DNA from: Caldicoprobacter guelmensis
Lineage (GTDB): Bacteria > Bacillota > Clostridia > Caldicoprobacterales > Caldicoprobacteraceae
Length of the DNA: 64,000 nt
Reading direction: 5' to 3'
NCBI RefSeq assembly: GCF_016908415.1
Contig: NZ_JAFBDW010000003.1
Location: 62,001-126,000 of the forward strand
The notes beneath the pieces were generated by a model that did not search any database, was not told where the DNA came from, and saw nothing but the letters and a program-made list of their open reading frames with translations. The first letter of the stretch is position 1; the number at the start of each line of letters is the position of its first letter. A program made the translations under genes and the position numbers. Below are positions 25,624 to 34,572 of this stretch, one piece after another.

Positions 25624-27012
25624 TTATTCTTCTTTGGATAACCTCTCATGTATTGCCTTGGCAGCTTTTTTGCCTGCTCCCATGGCCAGTATAACAGTCG
25701 CAGCACCCGTCACAGCATCTCCACCGGCATACACCCTATCCTTGCTGGTGGCACACGTCACCTCGTCTACTATGATGCCGCCCCACTTTTGCACCTCCAA
25801 CCCTGGAGTGGTGGAAGCTATAAGCGGATTGGGGCTGGTCCCTATTGCCATTATAACGGTATCTACATCCATCACAAACTCCGAACCCTTAACAGGTACC
25901 GGCCTTCTCCGGCCCGACTCATCGGGCTCACCCAGCTCCATCCTTATGCACTTCAATCCCTTTACCCATCCATCCTGACCGAGTATCTCCACGGGGTTGG
26001 TGAGCACGTCGAATATGATTCCCTCTTCCTTGGCGTGGTGTATCTCTTCCAATCTGGCAGGCATCTCGGCCTCAGAACGCCTGTACACTATGTGGACCTC
26101 ATCGGCACCCAGCCTCAAAGCGCTTCTAGCGGCGTCCATGGCCACGTTTCCTCCGCCCACCACTGCCACTTTTTTGCCCCGTTTTATAGGAGTATGGCTG
26201 TTGGGGAAGTCATATGCCTTCATCAGGTTTATGCGAGTCAAGAATTCGTTGGCCGAGTACACGCCGTTTAAGTTTTCACCCGGGATACCCATGAACTTAG
26301 GCAAGCCGGCACCGCTTCCGATAAACACCGCCTTATAACCTTCTTCCAGCAGCTCATCTATCGTGATGGACTTGCCTACTATGACATTGGTCAGAATCTT
26401 TACACCCAGCTTTTTAAGCCCTTCTATCTCCTTCTTGACAAGAGCTTTGGGAAGCCTGAACTCAGGTATACCGTATATCAAAACGCCACCCGGCTCATGG
26501 AAGGCCTCAAATATGGTGACGTCATATCCCAGCTTGGCCAGGTCAGCCGCAGCAGTCAAACCAGCAGGCCCCGCACCCACTATGGCCACCTTTTTCCCGT
26601 TGGGCTTTATCTCCACCTCATCCTCTATGCCCTTTTCCATGCAGTAATCGGCTACAAACCTCTCAAGCCTGCCTATGGCCACAGGCTCACCTCGCTTGCC
26701 CAGCACGCATTTCTGTTCGCACTGGGTCTCCTGCGGACAAACCCTCCCGCATATGGCAGGGAGGTTATTGGTCTGGCGTATAATCCTAAATGCTTCCTCA
26801 ATATTGCCCTCCACTACAGCCGCAATAAACTGGGGAATCCTGACATTTACAGGGCAGCCCTCGACGCACATGGGTTTTTTACATTGCAGGCACCTCTTTG
26901 CCTCCTCTATTGCTTCTTCCAAGCTATATCCTAGGGCTACTTCGTTGAAATTCCTGCGCCTCACCTCTGGGTCCTGTTCCCGCATTGGTACCCTGTTTGT
27001 TCTCACTGCCAT
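25624..27012 (-). CDS. nfnB: NfnAB large subunit (GltA-type NADPH oxidoreductase)
   Basis: 462 residues. N-terminal cysteine-rich domain for two 4Fe-4S clusters (CLQCKKPMCVEGCPV, CGRVCPQETQCEQKCVLG), then an FAD Rossmann fold (AIVGAGPAGLTAAADLA) and an NADPH fold (AVVGGGNVAMDAARSALRLGA). Pairs with the adjacent small subunit as NADH-dependent ferredoxin:NADP+ oxidoreductase, which bifurcates electrons between NADPH, ferredoxin and NAD. Databases may label it glutamate synthase small subunit, but no gltB is present and the nfnA neighbour decides. 3 nt separate the genes. Confidence 0.9.
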   Translation of the reverse strand: MAVRTNRVPMREQDPEVRRRNFNEVALGYSLEEAIEEAKRCLQCKKPMCVEGCPVNVRIPQFIAAVVEGNIEEAFRIIRQTNNLPAICGRVCPQETQCEQKCVLGKRGEPVAIGRLERFVADYCMEKGIEDEVEIKPNGKKVAIVGAGPAGLTAAADLAKLGYDVTIFEAFHEPGGVLIYGIPEFRLPKALVKKEIEGLKKLGVKILTNVIVGKSITIDELLEEGYKAVFIGSGAGLPKFMGIPGENLNGVYSANEFLTRINLMKAYDFPNSHTPIKRGKKVAVVGGGNVAMDAARSALRLGADEVHIVYRRSEAEMPARLEEIHHAKEEGIIFDVLTNPVEILGQDGWVKGLKCIRMELGEPDESGRRRPVPVKGSEFVMDVDTVIMAIGTSPNPLIASTTPGLEVQKWGGIIVDEVTCATSKDRVYAGGDAVTGAATVILAMGAGKKAAKAIHERLSKEE

Positions 27013-27015
27013 GAC

Positions 27016-27858
27016 TTACAGCCCCTCCTTCTCCATCAATTTCTCCATCAGCTTGCAGATGTGCTCCTCCTCTTCCCGGTACATCCTCTGACGCCTCATG
27101 GCCTCATCAAAGTCCACCAGGTGCCCATCAAAATCCGGGCCATCCACACAGGCATAGCGCACCTCACCGCCCACTGTGACGCGGCACCCTCCACACATGC
27201 CGGTACCATCCACCATTATGGGATTCATGCTAACAATAGTGGGCACATCATGCTGTTTAGTTATACCCGACACCACTTTCATCATGATGAGAGGACCTAT
27301 GGCGATCACCGTGTCATACTTGTTCCCTTGCTCTAAGAGTTCTTTCAGGACATCCGACACAAACCCCTTGCGCCCGTACGAGCCATCATCGGTGGTTATA
27401 TACAAATTATCGCATATACCCCTTATCTCATTTTCCAGTATAAGGTATTCTTTGCTCCTGGCGCCCACAATCACATCGACCGAAGTGCCCTTTTCCCACA
27501 GATACTTTATCTGAGGGTATAAAGGCGCTACACCCACGCCGCCGCCGATGCACAGCACACGCTTTAAACCGTCCAGTTCAGATGGCCTGCCTAGCGGCCC
27601 CACAAAGTCGAGGATGTTATCGCCCTCATTGAGCTTGGCAAGAAGTCGAGTGGTCAAACCCACTTCTTGAAATATTATGGTGACCCATCCTTGCTGCCTA
27701 TCGTAATCGGCTATGGTCAAGGGAATCCTCTCCCCTTCTTCTTTAACCCTCAAAATTATGAACTGGCCGGGCATGGCCCTTCGGGCTACAAACGGCGCCT
27801 CCACCTTCATGAGCCATATCCCCGGTGCCAGCCTTTCCTTTCGTAGAATCCTGTACAT
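27016..27858 (-). CDS. nfnA: NfnAB small subunit (sulfide/dihydroorotate dehydrogenase-like FAD/NAD protein)
   Basis: 280 residues. FAD-binding barrel (MPGQFIILRV, RIPLTIADYD), NAD domain (RVLCIGGGVGVAPLYPQ) and a C-terminal 2Fe-2S site with cysteines in DGTGMCGGCRV and VRYACVDGP. The small subunit exchanges electrons with NAD(H). ATG 27858 is the natural start. Upstream lies the P-loop protein gene, in the same direction. Confidence 0.92.
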   Translation of the reverse strand: MYRILRKERLAPGIWLMKVEAPFVARRAMPGQFIILRVKEEGERIPLTIADYDRQQGWVTIIFQEVGLTTRLLAKLNEGDNILDFVGPLGRPSELDGLKRVLCIGGGVGVAPLYPQIKYLWEKGTSVDVIVGARSKEYLILENEIRGICDNLYITTDDGSYGRKGFVSDVLKELLEQGNKYDTVIAIGPLIMMKVVSGITKQHDVPTIVSMNPIMVDGTGMCGGCRVTVGGEVRYACVDGPDFDGHLVDFDEAMRRQRMYREEEEHICKLMEKLMEKEGL

Positions 27859-27892
27859 CCATCCTTCCCCCTTTTATTTGTTTGATGCCACT

Positions 27893-28705
27893 TTAAACCA
27901 CCAGATTCCGTGCCGTGACGTTTACGGCAATCACGTTTATGCCCGTCAATCTGTCCACGTCCTTGGCTACCACTGACTGCACTTCTTCCAACACCTCGTG
28001 TATTTTATACCCATACTTAACAGCCACATCGATATATATGATCAGCCCGTCATCCCTGCTTGTAAGGCTGGTGCTTAAAACCTTTACTACACCTTCCACC
28101 TTTTGGGCGTTATACACTACTATGGATTCTATTGCCGTATCAGCGATATAAAACCTTCCCATATAGCTGTAGGTGGGACGTACCACCGTCTTTTCCACAG
28201 CTTCCAATCTCTTGCCCTTGCCGGCAATCCTGAATATCTTCAATGGGTCAATAAAATACCCCGAGAAGTCCTTACGTATCTCAAAGGTGGGCACCGGGAT
28301 GACGTGCTTGCCCTGTTCATATCGATATTTTTGTGCCAGCCTGATCTCCTGGCTGGTTGATATATCTTCGATTTTTATAACCTCTTGAACGGGAGGCAAC
28401 TCAAGCCGTTCAGTGATCTTGTCTATCATCCGTAGTGAGGTCCCCAGGATCAAAATGGACTCAGGCGCCACTGCTCTAATAGCCTCTTTTACCTGCCTTG
28501 CGTGCTCCTCATCCATAAAAAGCGCTCTTCTAACCGCCGCTATCCTGGTGGACTCCTTCTTTGCTGAAACGCCGGCAACTATCTTATTGCGCTTTATAAA
28601 CAGACCATCATCGATTATATACTCTATTCCTTTCTCACTGGCCACGGTAAGAGCTTTATAGCTCTTTCCCGTGCCGCTGGGGCCTATCAAGGCATAAACC
28701 TTCAC
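27893..28705 (-). CDS. P-loop ATPase with Asp23/Gls24-like C-terminal domain
   Basis: 270 residues. Walker A at the extreme N-terminus (ALIGPSGTGKSYKA), then LFIKRNKIVAGVSAKKESTRIAAVRRALF and SILILGTSLRMIDKI. From about residue 170 a second domain (RPTYSYMGRFYIADTAIESIVVYNA...YGYKIHEVLEEVQSVVAKDVDRLTGINV) resembles the Asp23/Gls24 alkaline-shock family. A classic Walker B is not obvious. GTG 28705 is chosen for the AAGGGGAG site 8 nt upstream; ATG 28726 abuts the malic enzyme stop without a site. Biochemical role unknown. Confidence 0.7.
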   Translation of the reverse strand: MKVYALIGPSGTGKSYKALTVASEKGIEYIIDDGLFIKRNKIVAGVSAKKESTRIAAVRRALFMDEEHARQVKEAIRAVAPESILILGTSLRMIDKITERLELPPVQEVIKIEDISTSQEIRLAQKYRYEQGKHVIPVPTFEIRKDFSGYFIDPLKIFRIAGKGKRLEAVEKTVVRPTYSYMGRFYIADTAIESIVVYNAQKVEGVVKVLSTSLTSRDDGLIIYIDVAVKYGYKIHEVLEEVQSVVAKDVDRLTGINVIAVNVTARNLVV

Positions 28706-28726
28706 AACTTTGACTCCCCTTAGCAT

Positions 28727-29899
28727 TTATATTCGTGCCACGCCTGATTGCCTTGCAGCCTGGGCCACAGCTTGGGCTACAGCCCGTCCCACCCGGTTGT
28801 CAAAAGGAGCGGGTATTATATAATCCTCATTGAGCTCTTCATCGCTCACCAGCGACGCTATGGCATATGCCGCCGCTATCTTCATCTCATCATTTATATC
28901 CCTTGCTCGGACGTCAAGGGCTCCTCTAAAAATGCCAGGGAAAGCCAATACGTTGTTGATCTGGTTTGCGAAATCCGAGCGGCCTGTCCCCACCACTCTG
29001 GCTCCCGCCTCTTTGGCTTCATCCGGCATTATCTCGGGCACCGGATTGGCCATGGCAAATACTATAGGGTCCCTAGCCATGGACTTGACCATTTCCTTTG
29101 TAAGCATGCCGGCAGCCGACAAGCCGATAAAGACATCAGCCCCGGCGATCACATCCTTCAGACTCCCCTTCCTTCGCTCAGGGTTTGTAAGCTTTGCCAT
29201 CTCGGCCTTTTCATCGTTTAAACCATCCCGGCCCTCGTAAATAGCTCCCATCCTGTCACACAATATGACGTTCTTAAGGCCTACAGCCATCAAAAGCCTG
29301 GTAACAGCGATCCCCGCCGCACCGGCGCCGTTTACCACCACCGATATCTCCTTAATGTCCTTGCCCACAATTTTCAGCGCATTGATGAGAGCGGCTAAGG
29401 TCACCACAGCGGTACCGTGCTGGTCATCGTGAAATACTGGGATATCGCACTCAGCTTTGAGCCTCCTCTCTATCTCGAAACACCTGGGCGCCGATATGTC
29501 TTCTAGGTTTATACCCCCAAAACTTCCCGATATGAGTTTTATGGTATTAACGATCTCATCCACGTCTTTTGACTTTATGCATATGGGGAAGGCATCTACA
29601 TCGGCAAACAGCTTAAACAGCACGCACTTCCCTTCCATCACCGGCATGCCGGCTTCAGGTCCTATATCCCCCAACCCCAGCACAGCCGAGCCGTCGGTCA
29701 CCACAGCCACCAGGTTCCACCGTCGGGTATACTCATACGACAGGTTGACGTCCTTTTGTATCTCCAGGCAGGGCTGTGCAACCCCCGGCGTATAGGCCAG
29801 CGACAGGTCCTTTTTGTCTTTGATGGATACCCTGCTTACAACCTCAATTTTGCCCCTCCATTGCCTGTGGAGCTCAAGGGCCTCTTGCTGAATTGACAT
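28727..29899 (-). CDS. NAD(P)-dependent malic enzyme (malate dehydrogenase, decarboxylating)
   Basis: 390 residues, the short bacterial form without the phosphotransacetylase tail. It oxidatively decarboxylates malate to pyruvate. Motifs: SLAYTPGVAQPC, VTDGSAVLGLGDIGPEAGMPVMEGK, FHDDQHGTAVVTLAALINAL (metal-binding), VVNGAGAAGIAVTRLL (cofactor fold), ANPVPEI. ATG 29899 follows AAAGGGG. Its placement with nfnAB suggests interlinked NADPH/NADH supply. Confidence 0.94.
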   Translation of the reverse strand: MSIQQEALELHRQWRGKIEVVSRVSIKDKKDLSLAYTPGVAQPCLEIQKDVNLSYEYTRRWNLVAVVTDGSAVLGLGDIGPEAGMPVMEGKCVLFKLFADVDAFPICIKSKDVDEIVNTIKLISGSFGGINLEDISAPRCFEIERRLKAECDIPVFHDDQHGTAVVTLAALINALKIVGKDIKEISVVVNGAGAAGIAVTRLLMAVGLKNVILCDRMGAIYEGRDGLNDEKAEMAKLTNPERRKGSLKDVIAGADVFIGLSAAGMLTKEMVKSMARDPIVFAMANPVPEIMPDEAKEAGARVVGTGRSDFANQINNVLAFPGIFRGALDVRARDINDEMKIAAAYAIASLVSDEELNEDYIIPAPFDNRVGRAVAQAVAQAARQSGVARI

Positions 29900-30068
29900 A
29901 CGCTTGTTCCCCTTTCATATCTTGAACATAACATCTTTATACATGACAGTTTGCTTGTCACAACCCCTGCTGCCTGCATTCTAAGCTCACGTCACCTGCA
30001 CATCCATCTAACCTGAAAATCCATGCCATCTGAGCATTCGTCAATATCCAGAAGCCAAATTAAATTTC

Positions 30069-30713
30069 TCAAAAACAATTACGTCTGGCATTATAATACT
30101 CACAGTAGTCGGTCAGGAAACACTCGTGGCATTTGGGATTCCGTGCGGTACACACTTTCCTCCCGTGCCATATGAGCCAATGATGAGCCTTTGACCATTT
30201 ATCCCTGGGTATGTTCTCCATAAGCTGCCTTTCGGTATCCTTGACGTTTGAAGCATGAGCCAACCCCAACCTGTTGGATACCCTAAACACATGGGTGTCA
30301 ACTGCAATGGCATCAACCCCAAAGGCATTGCTGACCACCACATTGGCCGTCTTTCGGCCCACCCCCGGAAGGGTTTGAAGCTCCTCAAGGTCCTGTGGAA
30401 CCTGTCCCCCGTATTTATCGATGATAATTTGGCTGGCTTTTATTATATTTCTGCTCTTGGTTTTGTAAAAACCACAACTGTAAATCTCCTTTTCCAGCTC
30501 TTCAGGCGACAGGCGTGCAAAATCCTCGGGCCCCGGATATTTTTCAAACAATATCGCCGTAACTTTATTTACCTGTTTGTCGGTACTCTGAGCCGAAAGC
30601 ATGGTGGCTACCAGCAGTTGAAACGGCGTTTTATACTTAAGCGCAGTAGTCGCTCCTTTATAGCGCTTTTCCAGCTCCTCAAGAATTTTTTTACGCCTTT
30701 CACTTTCGGTCAA
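30069..30713 (-). CDS. nth: Endonuclease III
   Basis: 214 residues. Base-excision glycosylase/AP lyase for oxidised pyrimidines. HhH motif LPGVGRKTANVVVSNAF with the catalytic Lys, VDTHVFRVSNRLG with the catalytic Asp, and the C-X6-C-X2-C-X5-C 4Fe-4S site at the C-terminus. The only in-frame start is a TTG at 30713; AAAGGGGAAAG lies somewhat far upstream, so initiation may be weak. With ogg, the second oxidative-repair glycosylase in this stretch. Confidence 0.94.
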   Translation of the reverse strand: MTESERRKKILEELEKRYKGATTALKYKTPFQLLVATMLSAQSTDKQVNKVTAILFEKYPGPEDFARLSPEELEKEIYSCGFYKTKSRNIIKASQIIIDKYGGQVPQDLEELQTLPGVGRKTANVVVSNAFGVDAIAVDTHVFRVSNRLGLAHASNVKDTERQLMENIPRDKWSKAHHWLIWHGRKVCTARNPKCHECFLTDYCEYYNARRNCF

Positions 30714-30816
30714 CCGACATTCTTTCCCCTTTCAAAAAAATTATCTTTGTCTATTATACAATAAACATTTTAATTAACTCAAGCAGGATGTAGATAAAAA
30801 TCTTGCAAATACCAGT

Positions 30817-30854
30817 GCCGCCCATATCAAACCTTTTCAGGCCATATGGGCGGC
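30817..30854. terminator. 11-bp perfect hairpin downstream of adh
   Basis: GCCGCCCATAT (30817-30827) pairs with ATATGGGCGGC (30844-30854), with a 16-nt loop. It lacks a good T-run on the minus strand, so it is either a weak terminator or a 3' RNA-stabilising hairpin. Confidence 0.45.
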
Positions 30855-30865
30855 ATATCATAAAG

Positions 30866-31924
30866 TTAATTCACTATAACCACCGGTTTTATAAGGTCTT
30901 TTGGTTTATCCTTCATAAGCATCAGCGCCTTCTCTACCTTGTCCAGGCCATACATCACGTGAGTCACAAGCTTTCCTGGGTCAACCCTGTTATACTTTAC
31001 CAGTTCAATAAGCATTTCCATTCTCAGCCGTCCACCCGGGCACAGCCCTCCACGTATATCCTTATGGGCCATTCCACACCCCCATTCAGCTCTGGGTATG
31101 GGCAACAGGTCATTATCCCCGAAATAATTTATATTGGCAACAGTGCCTCCCGGCCTGACCATCCTTACGGCTTGATCCATAGTCTCTACGCCACCGCCGG
31201 CCACTATGACGCAATCCACACCCCTATTACCTGTCAAGTGCATTACCTGCTCTACTATATCGCCGTTTCTGTAGTTGACTATATCCGTTGCTCCATACTG
31301 TTTAGCCACCTCTACGCATACAGGTCGGCTTCCTACAGCAATTATTCGGCCAGCTCCCCTTAACCTCGCACCTGCCACAGCCATTAAGCCAACAGGGCCA
31401 ATACCAATAACCGCTACCGAAGAACCAAGTTGTACATTGGCAAGCTCAGCGCCGTGAAAACCGGTGGTCATCATGTCACACAGCATTACCGCCTTTTCTG
31501 GGGGTATCTCATCGGGCAATTTGGCAAGGTTCATGTCAGCATCGTTTACATGGAAATACTCGGCGAACACTCCATCTTTGAAGTTAGAAAACTTCCATCC
31601 CGAAAGCATACCGCCCGAATGCTGATGATATCCCATCTGGACTTCAAGGGTACGCCAATCAGGCGTTATAGCTGGCACCACTACCCTGTCACCTGGTTTA
31701 AAGTCCTTTACCTCGCTGCCCACCTCCACTACTTCACCCACCGCTTCGTGGCCGAGTATCATGTTGTGCCTCTCACCTATTGCTCCCTCAAAAACGGTGT
31801 GTATATCGGATGTGCAAGGAGCCAATGCGATAGGCCTCACTATAGCGTCATATGGCCCAGCCACCGGCTTTTCTTTTTCTATCCAGCCAACCTCACCTAT
31901 TCTTAACATGGCAAAACCCTTCAT
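30866..31924 (-). CDS. adh: NADP-dependent secondary alcohol dehydrogenase, Thermoanaerobacter (TbADH) type
   Basis: 352 residues, identical in length to Thermoanaerobacter brockii ADH, which it resembles along its whole length (MKGFAML, IVRP...APCTSDIHTVFEGA, ITPDWRT). Zinc ligands Cys37, His59 (GHEA) and Asp150 (DMMTTG) are present, as is the GIGPVGLMAVAGA nucleotide fold with GSRPVC following, as in NADP-preferring members. It interconverts ketones and secondary alcohols. ATG 31924 is preferred to 31945 since it matches the family start. Monocistronic. Confidence 0.95.
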   Translation of the reverse strand: MKGFAMLRIGEVGWIEKEKPVAGPYDAIVRPIALAPCTSDIHTVFEGAIGERHNMILGHEAVGEVVEVGSEVKDFKPGDRVVVPAITPDWRTLEVQMGYHQHSGGMLSGWKFSNFKDGVFAEYFHVNDADMNLAKLPDEIPPEKAVMLCDMMTTGFHGAELANVQLGSSVAVIGIGPVGLMAVAGARLRGAGRIIAVGSRPVCVEVAKQYGATDIVNYRNGDIVEQVMHLTGNRGVDCVIVAGGGVETMDQAVRMVRPGGTVANINYFGDNDLLPIPRAEWGCGMAHKDIRGGLCPGGRLRMEMLIELVKYNRVDPGKLVTHVMYGLDKVEKALMLMKDKPKDLIKPVVIVN

Positions 31925-32072
31925 AAGGCATGATTCCCTCCTCATGATGACTTTGTTTTGTATTTCGATGACAATTATACAGATTGTTTGTTAAATATCA
32001 AACAATGCTAATGCATGATGCACTATTTCATAGATGAAATGCAAAATTAAAAGGGCGATTAGCAGCTGCTCC

Positions 32073-32110
32073 AAAAACAAAAAAGGCATAGAAAACAGCT
32101 TTTCTATGCC
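32073..32110 (-). terminator. Rho-independent terminator
   Basis: 11-bp perfect stem GGCATAGAAAA/TTTTCTATGCC (32085-32110) with a 4-nt loop, followed on the minus strand by TTTTTTGTTTTTGG. It ends the two-gene UroD-like operon. Confidence 0.9.
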
Positions 32111-32193
32111 TGGTTATATCTTGCAGCAAACTCAAGTTCGTTTAAATGCACTTGGTGGAACAACACAAGGGAATAACGTTTTTCCCTCAAAGG

Positions 32194-33261
32194 TTAAATC
32201 TTTTCTTTGCATGCTTCTACAAAAGCGATGACATTTTCTATAGGAACATCTGGTTCCAGCACGTGTGTTGGCTCAAGGATTAATGCCCCGTCGTATCCCA
32301 ATGTCCTTTTTCGTTCTCTCACCACCCTTTTTACTTCATCTGGAGTTCCAAAGGGCATGGTGCTCTGGGTACCAACCGTGCCTTTGAGAACCAAGTGCTT
32401 CCCGTATTTTCTTTTCACCTCAATCGGATCCATGCATTCAGGTTGAATAGGGTTTAGAATTGTAACCCCGATTTCGATAAGCTCAGGGATAATATCCATG
32501 ATATTCCCATCGCTGTGATAGTCCACTTGTATATCAGGCTTTATATCCTTTGCGGCTTTGATCACCTTGGCCCAGCGGGGTTTCATAAACCTCCTCCAGT
32601 GTTCTATGGAAAACATGAGCGTCCTTTCATTAGCCACATCATCGCCTATGGTAAGCCAATCTACCCCAGCCCTCGCCGCAGCCTGAGCGACCTTCATATT
32701 TCGTTCACAAATCTTATCCAATATAAATTCGCATATTTCTGGATTCAAAATCATATCCATAAGAAACTGTTCATATCCCCGGATCTGCCACGCAGTCTCA
32801 TATATATGTCCCACCCAACAGATGACAGGCTTGTTGTTTTCATGGGCTTTCCTAACCTCTTCTGCCATATGACTATCAATCCAACCATCTACATTTGGAT
32901 AAGGAAAATCTTCTATCTCCTTAAGTGTCTTAGCATTTCTTAAAGGGCTAACATATCTGGTAAAGTGATACATGCTTCCCGGTATCTCCAATACACCAAT
33001 ATCGTTAATAAACGCATTATGTGGAATATCCATATCCTCGTAGTATTTGGAAAAATCAGGTTTTCTAAAACCTGCTGGAGGTTTTAACGATACATGTACA
33101 ACACGAGGCATATCAAAATATTCTTCAAAGCTGTCCTGCGGCTTTAAATTTAAATATTGGCGAAGCCGCTTATCCAAGTCCGGTGTACAATGGAAGAAAA
33201 AAAGAAACTCTTCATGTGGAATGTGATTAACTGTCGCCTTAAACAATTCTAAAGTATTCAT
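32194..33261 (-). CDS. Uroporphyrinogen decarboxylase-fold protein 1
   Basis: 355 residues. URO-D superfamily TIM barrel, of the divergent type related to corrinoid/coenzyme M methyltransferases rather than to HemE: the HemE N-terminal arginine motif is missing. Recognisable blocks are DWLTIGDDVANERTLMFS, VDYHSDGNIMDIIPELIEIGVTILNPIQ and KGTVGTQSTMPFGTPDEVK. ATG 33261 has GAGGGTGA upstream. It lies about 100 bp downstream of a paralogue in the same direction. No corrinoid protein or heme genes are near. Substrate unknown. Confidence 0.8.
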   Translation of the reverse strand: MNTLELFKATVNHIPHEEFLFFFHCTPDLDKRLRQYLNLKPQDSFEEYFDMPRVVHVSLKPPAGFRKPDFSKYYEDMDIPHNAFINDIGVLEIPGSMYHFTRYVSPLRNAKTLKEIEDFPYPNVDGWIDSHMAEEVRKAHENNKPVICWVGHIYETAWQIRGYEQFLMDMILNPEICEFILDKICERNMKVAQAAARAGVDWLTIGDDVANERTLMFSIEHWRRFMKPRWAKVIKAAKDIKPDIQVDYHSDGNIMDIIPELIEIGVTILNPIQPECMDPIEVKRKYGKHLVLKGTVGTQSTMPFGTPDEVKRVVRERKRTLGYDGALILEPTHVLEPDVPIENVIAFVEACKEKI

Positions 33262-33361
33262 AATAATCACCCTCTACGCCTATACTTTTAAAGCTTTTCA
33301 ATAAAAAAACTAATATGTCAAAATACAAAAACGACAACCTTATAACCAACAGCATCCGTTT

Positions 33362-34375
33362 TTATCCTTCCAGTGCCACCGATATCATAGCAAAGTATTT
33401 TTCTTGTGGGACATACTCAGGGACGCTATTACCTGTGCCCAGTGCGTAACCGCCTCTATCTTTTGTCTTTTCTAACATCGCCCTACAGCGCTGCTTGATT
33501 TCATCGATTGAAGCCCTACATACAAAATCCACGTCAATACCACCTAAAATAGCAATTCTCCCACCCCATCGATCGTATGCTTCCTCCACCGGCATTATGG
33601 CATCCTCAAACGAATGCTTTGCATCATATCCCATGTCCACAATGACATCCTCCATAACCTCTTCAAGATTGCCGCAAGAATGAAGAATAGCTGGTTTTCC
33701 GAACTTATGAATGGTCTCCACAATCTTTTTATGCCATGGAAATACATACTTCCGCATATGCTCAGGAGAAAGCATTGTCTGAGTTTTAAACCCCCAATCA
33801 TCGTTGGAGATCAAAGCTCCTACAGTGTCATACGCTGCACAGATTTCATAATAGCGGACCAGCCTTGACCCTACAGCATCAAAGATATCCTGTACTAAAT
33901 CTGGGTCCTCATATATCATATAGCAAAGCGAATCATACCCTACCAGCTGAATCACATTTTCAAGTACCCCACATGGCCCATAAACGATGAATTTCATCCC
34001 ATCAGGCAAATAAGACTTCAATTTTTCCAACCTAGAATAGTCAAATAAATCAGGATCAGGCCATTTGTAGTTTTCAAAATCCTTATGGTTTTTAATCACT
34101 CCACCTTCATTTAAAGAACGGGTCTTAAGCGTTCTGACTTCTCCATGTGGAAAATGAAAGTCAGAACCCTGAATGGTAACATAATCGTACCCCGCGTTTT
34201 TAAAAGCCTCAATCACAATTTTTATATGTTCCAATGAATCTTGCGTAGATGTCATAGATCGGCCTGCAAGCTTTTCATAAAGAGGCTGATTGAGAAAAAA
34301 TTCAAAGAGCGTAGGTCTATCTGGAACTTGGCGTCGTAGAACTTTCGATAAATTTGAAAAGTTTGGTTTTCTCAT
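33362..34375 (-). CDS. Uroporphyrinogen decarboxylase-fold protein 2
   Basis: 337 residues, same fold as its downstream neighbour but clearly diverged. Blocks: YDYVTIQGSDFHFP, FIVYGPCGVLENVIQLVG, ALISNDDWGFKTQTMLSPEHMRKYVFPWHKK, ILHSCGNLEEVMEDVI with the His-x-Cys-Gly found in methyltransferase-like members, and AILGGIDVDFVCRA. ATG 34375 follows GAGGTGATCTGT. Divergently transcribed from the unknown gene at 34573 across a 197-bp AT-rich region. The HSCGN and HSDGN motifs of the pair suggest metal-dependent one-carbon or demethylation chemistry (inference). Confidence 0.8.
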   Translation of the reverse strand: MRKPNFSNLSKVLRRQVPDRPTLFEFFLNQPLYEKLAGRSMTSTQDSLEHIKIVIEAFKNAGYDYVTIQGSDFHFPHGEVRTLKTRSLNEGGVIKNHKDFENYKWPDPDLFDYSRLEKLKSYLPDGMKFIVYGPCGVLENVIQLVGYDSLCYMIYEDPDLVQDIFDAVGSRLVRYYEICAAYDTVGALISNDDWGFKTQTMLSPEHMRKYVFPWHKKIVETIHKFGKPAILHSCGNLEEVMEDVIVDMGYDAKHSFEDAIMPVEEAYDRWGGRIAILGGIDVDFVCRASIDEIKQRCRAMLEKTKDRGGYALGTGNSVPEYVPQEKYFAMISVALEG

Positions 34376-34572
34376 ACAGATCACCTCTTAATTGCTGATT
34401 GATCCAGAACTATTTTTTCACAATCATTTTAGCACATTTTTTATAGCAATTCATCTTTTTTATTCCAAAAAATCACATTGACAAAAACAAAATAAAATTT
34501 TAGCAACAAAGATTACTCATTAGCATATAAATCTACTGAATTTACCTGTCCATTCATCTGGGAGGTGTAACT

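Noticed and set aside
25648..26934. Long plus-strand ORFs opposite nfnB
   Set aside because: Antisense shadows of a well-conserved enzyme, with no family features and no ribosome sites.
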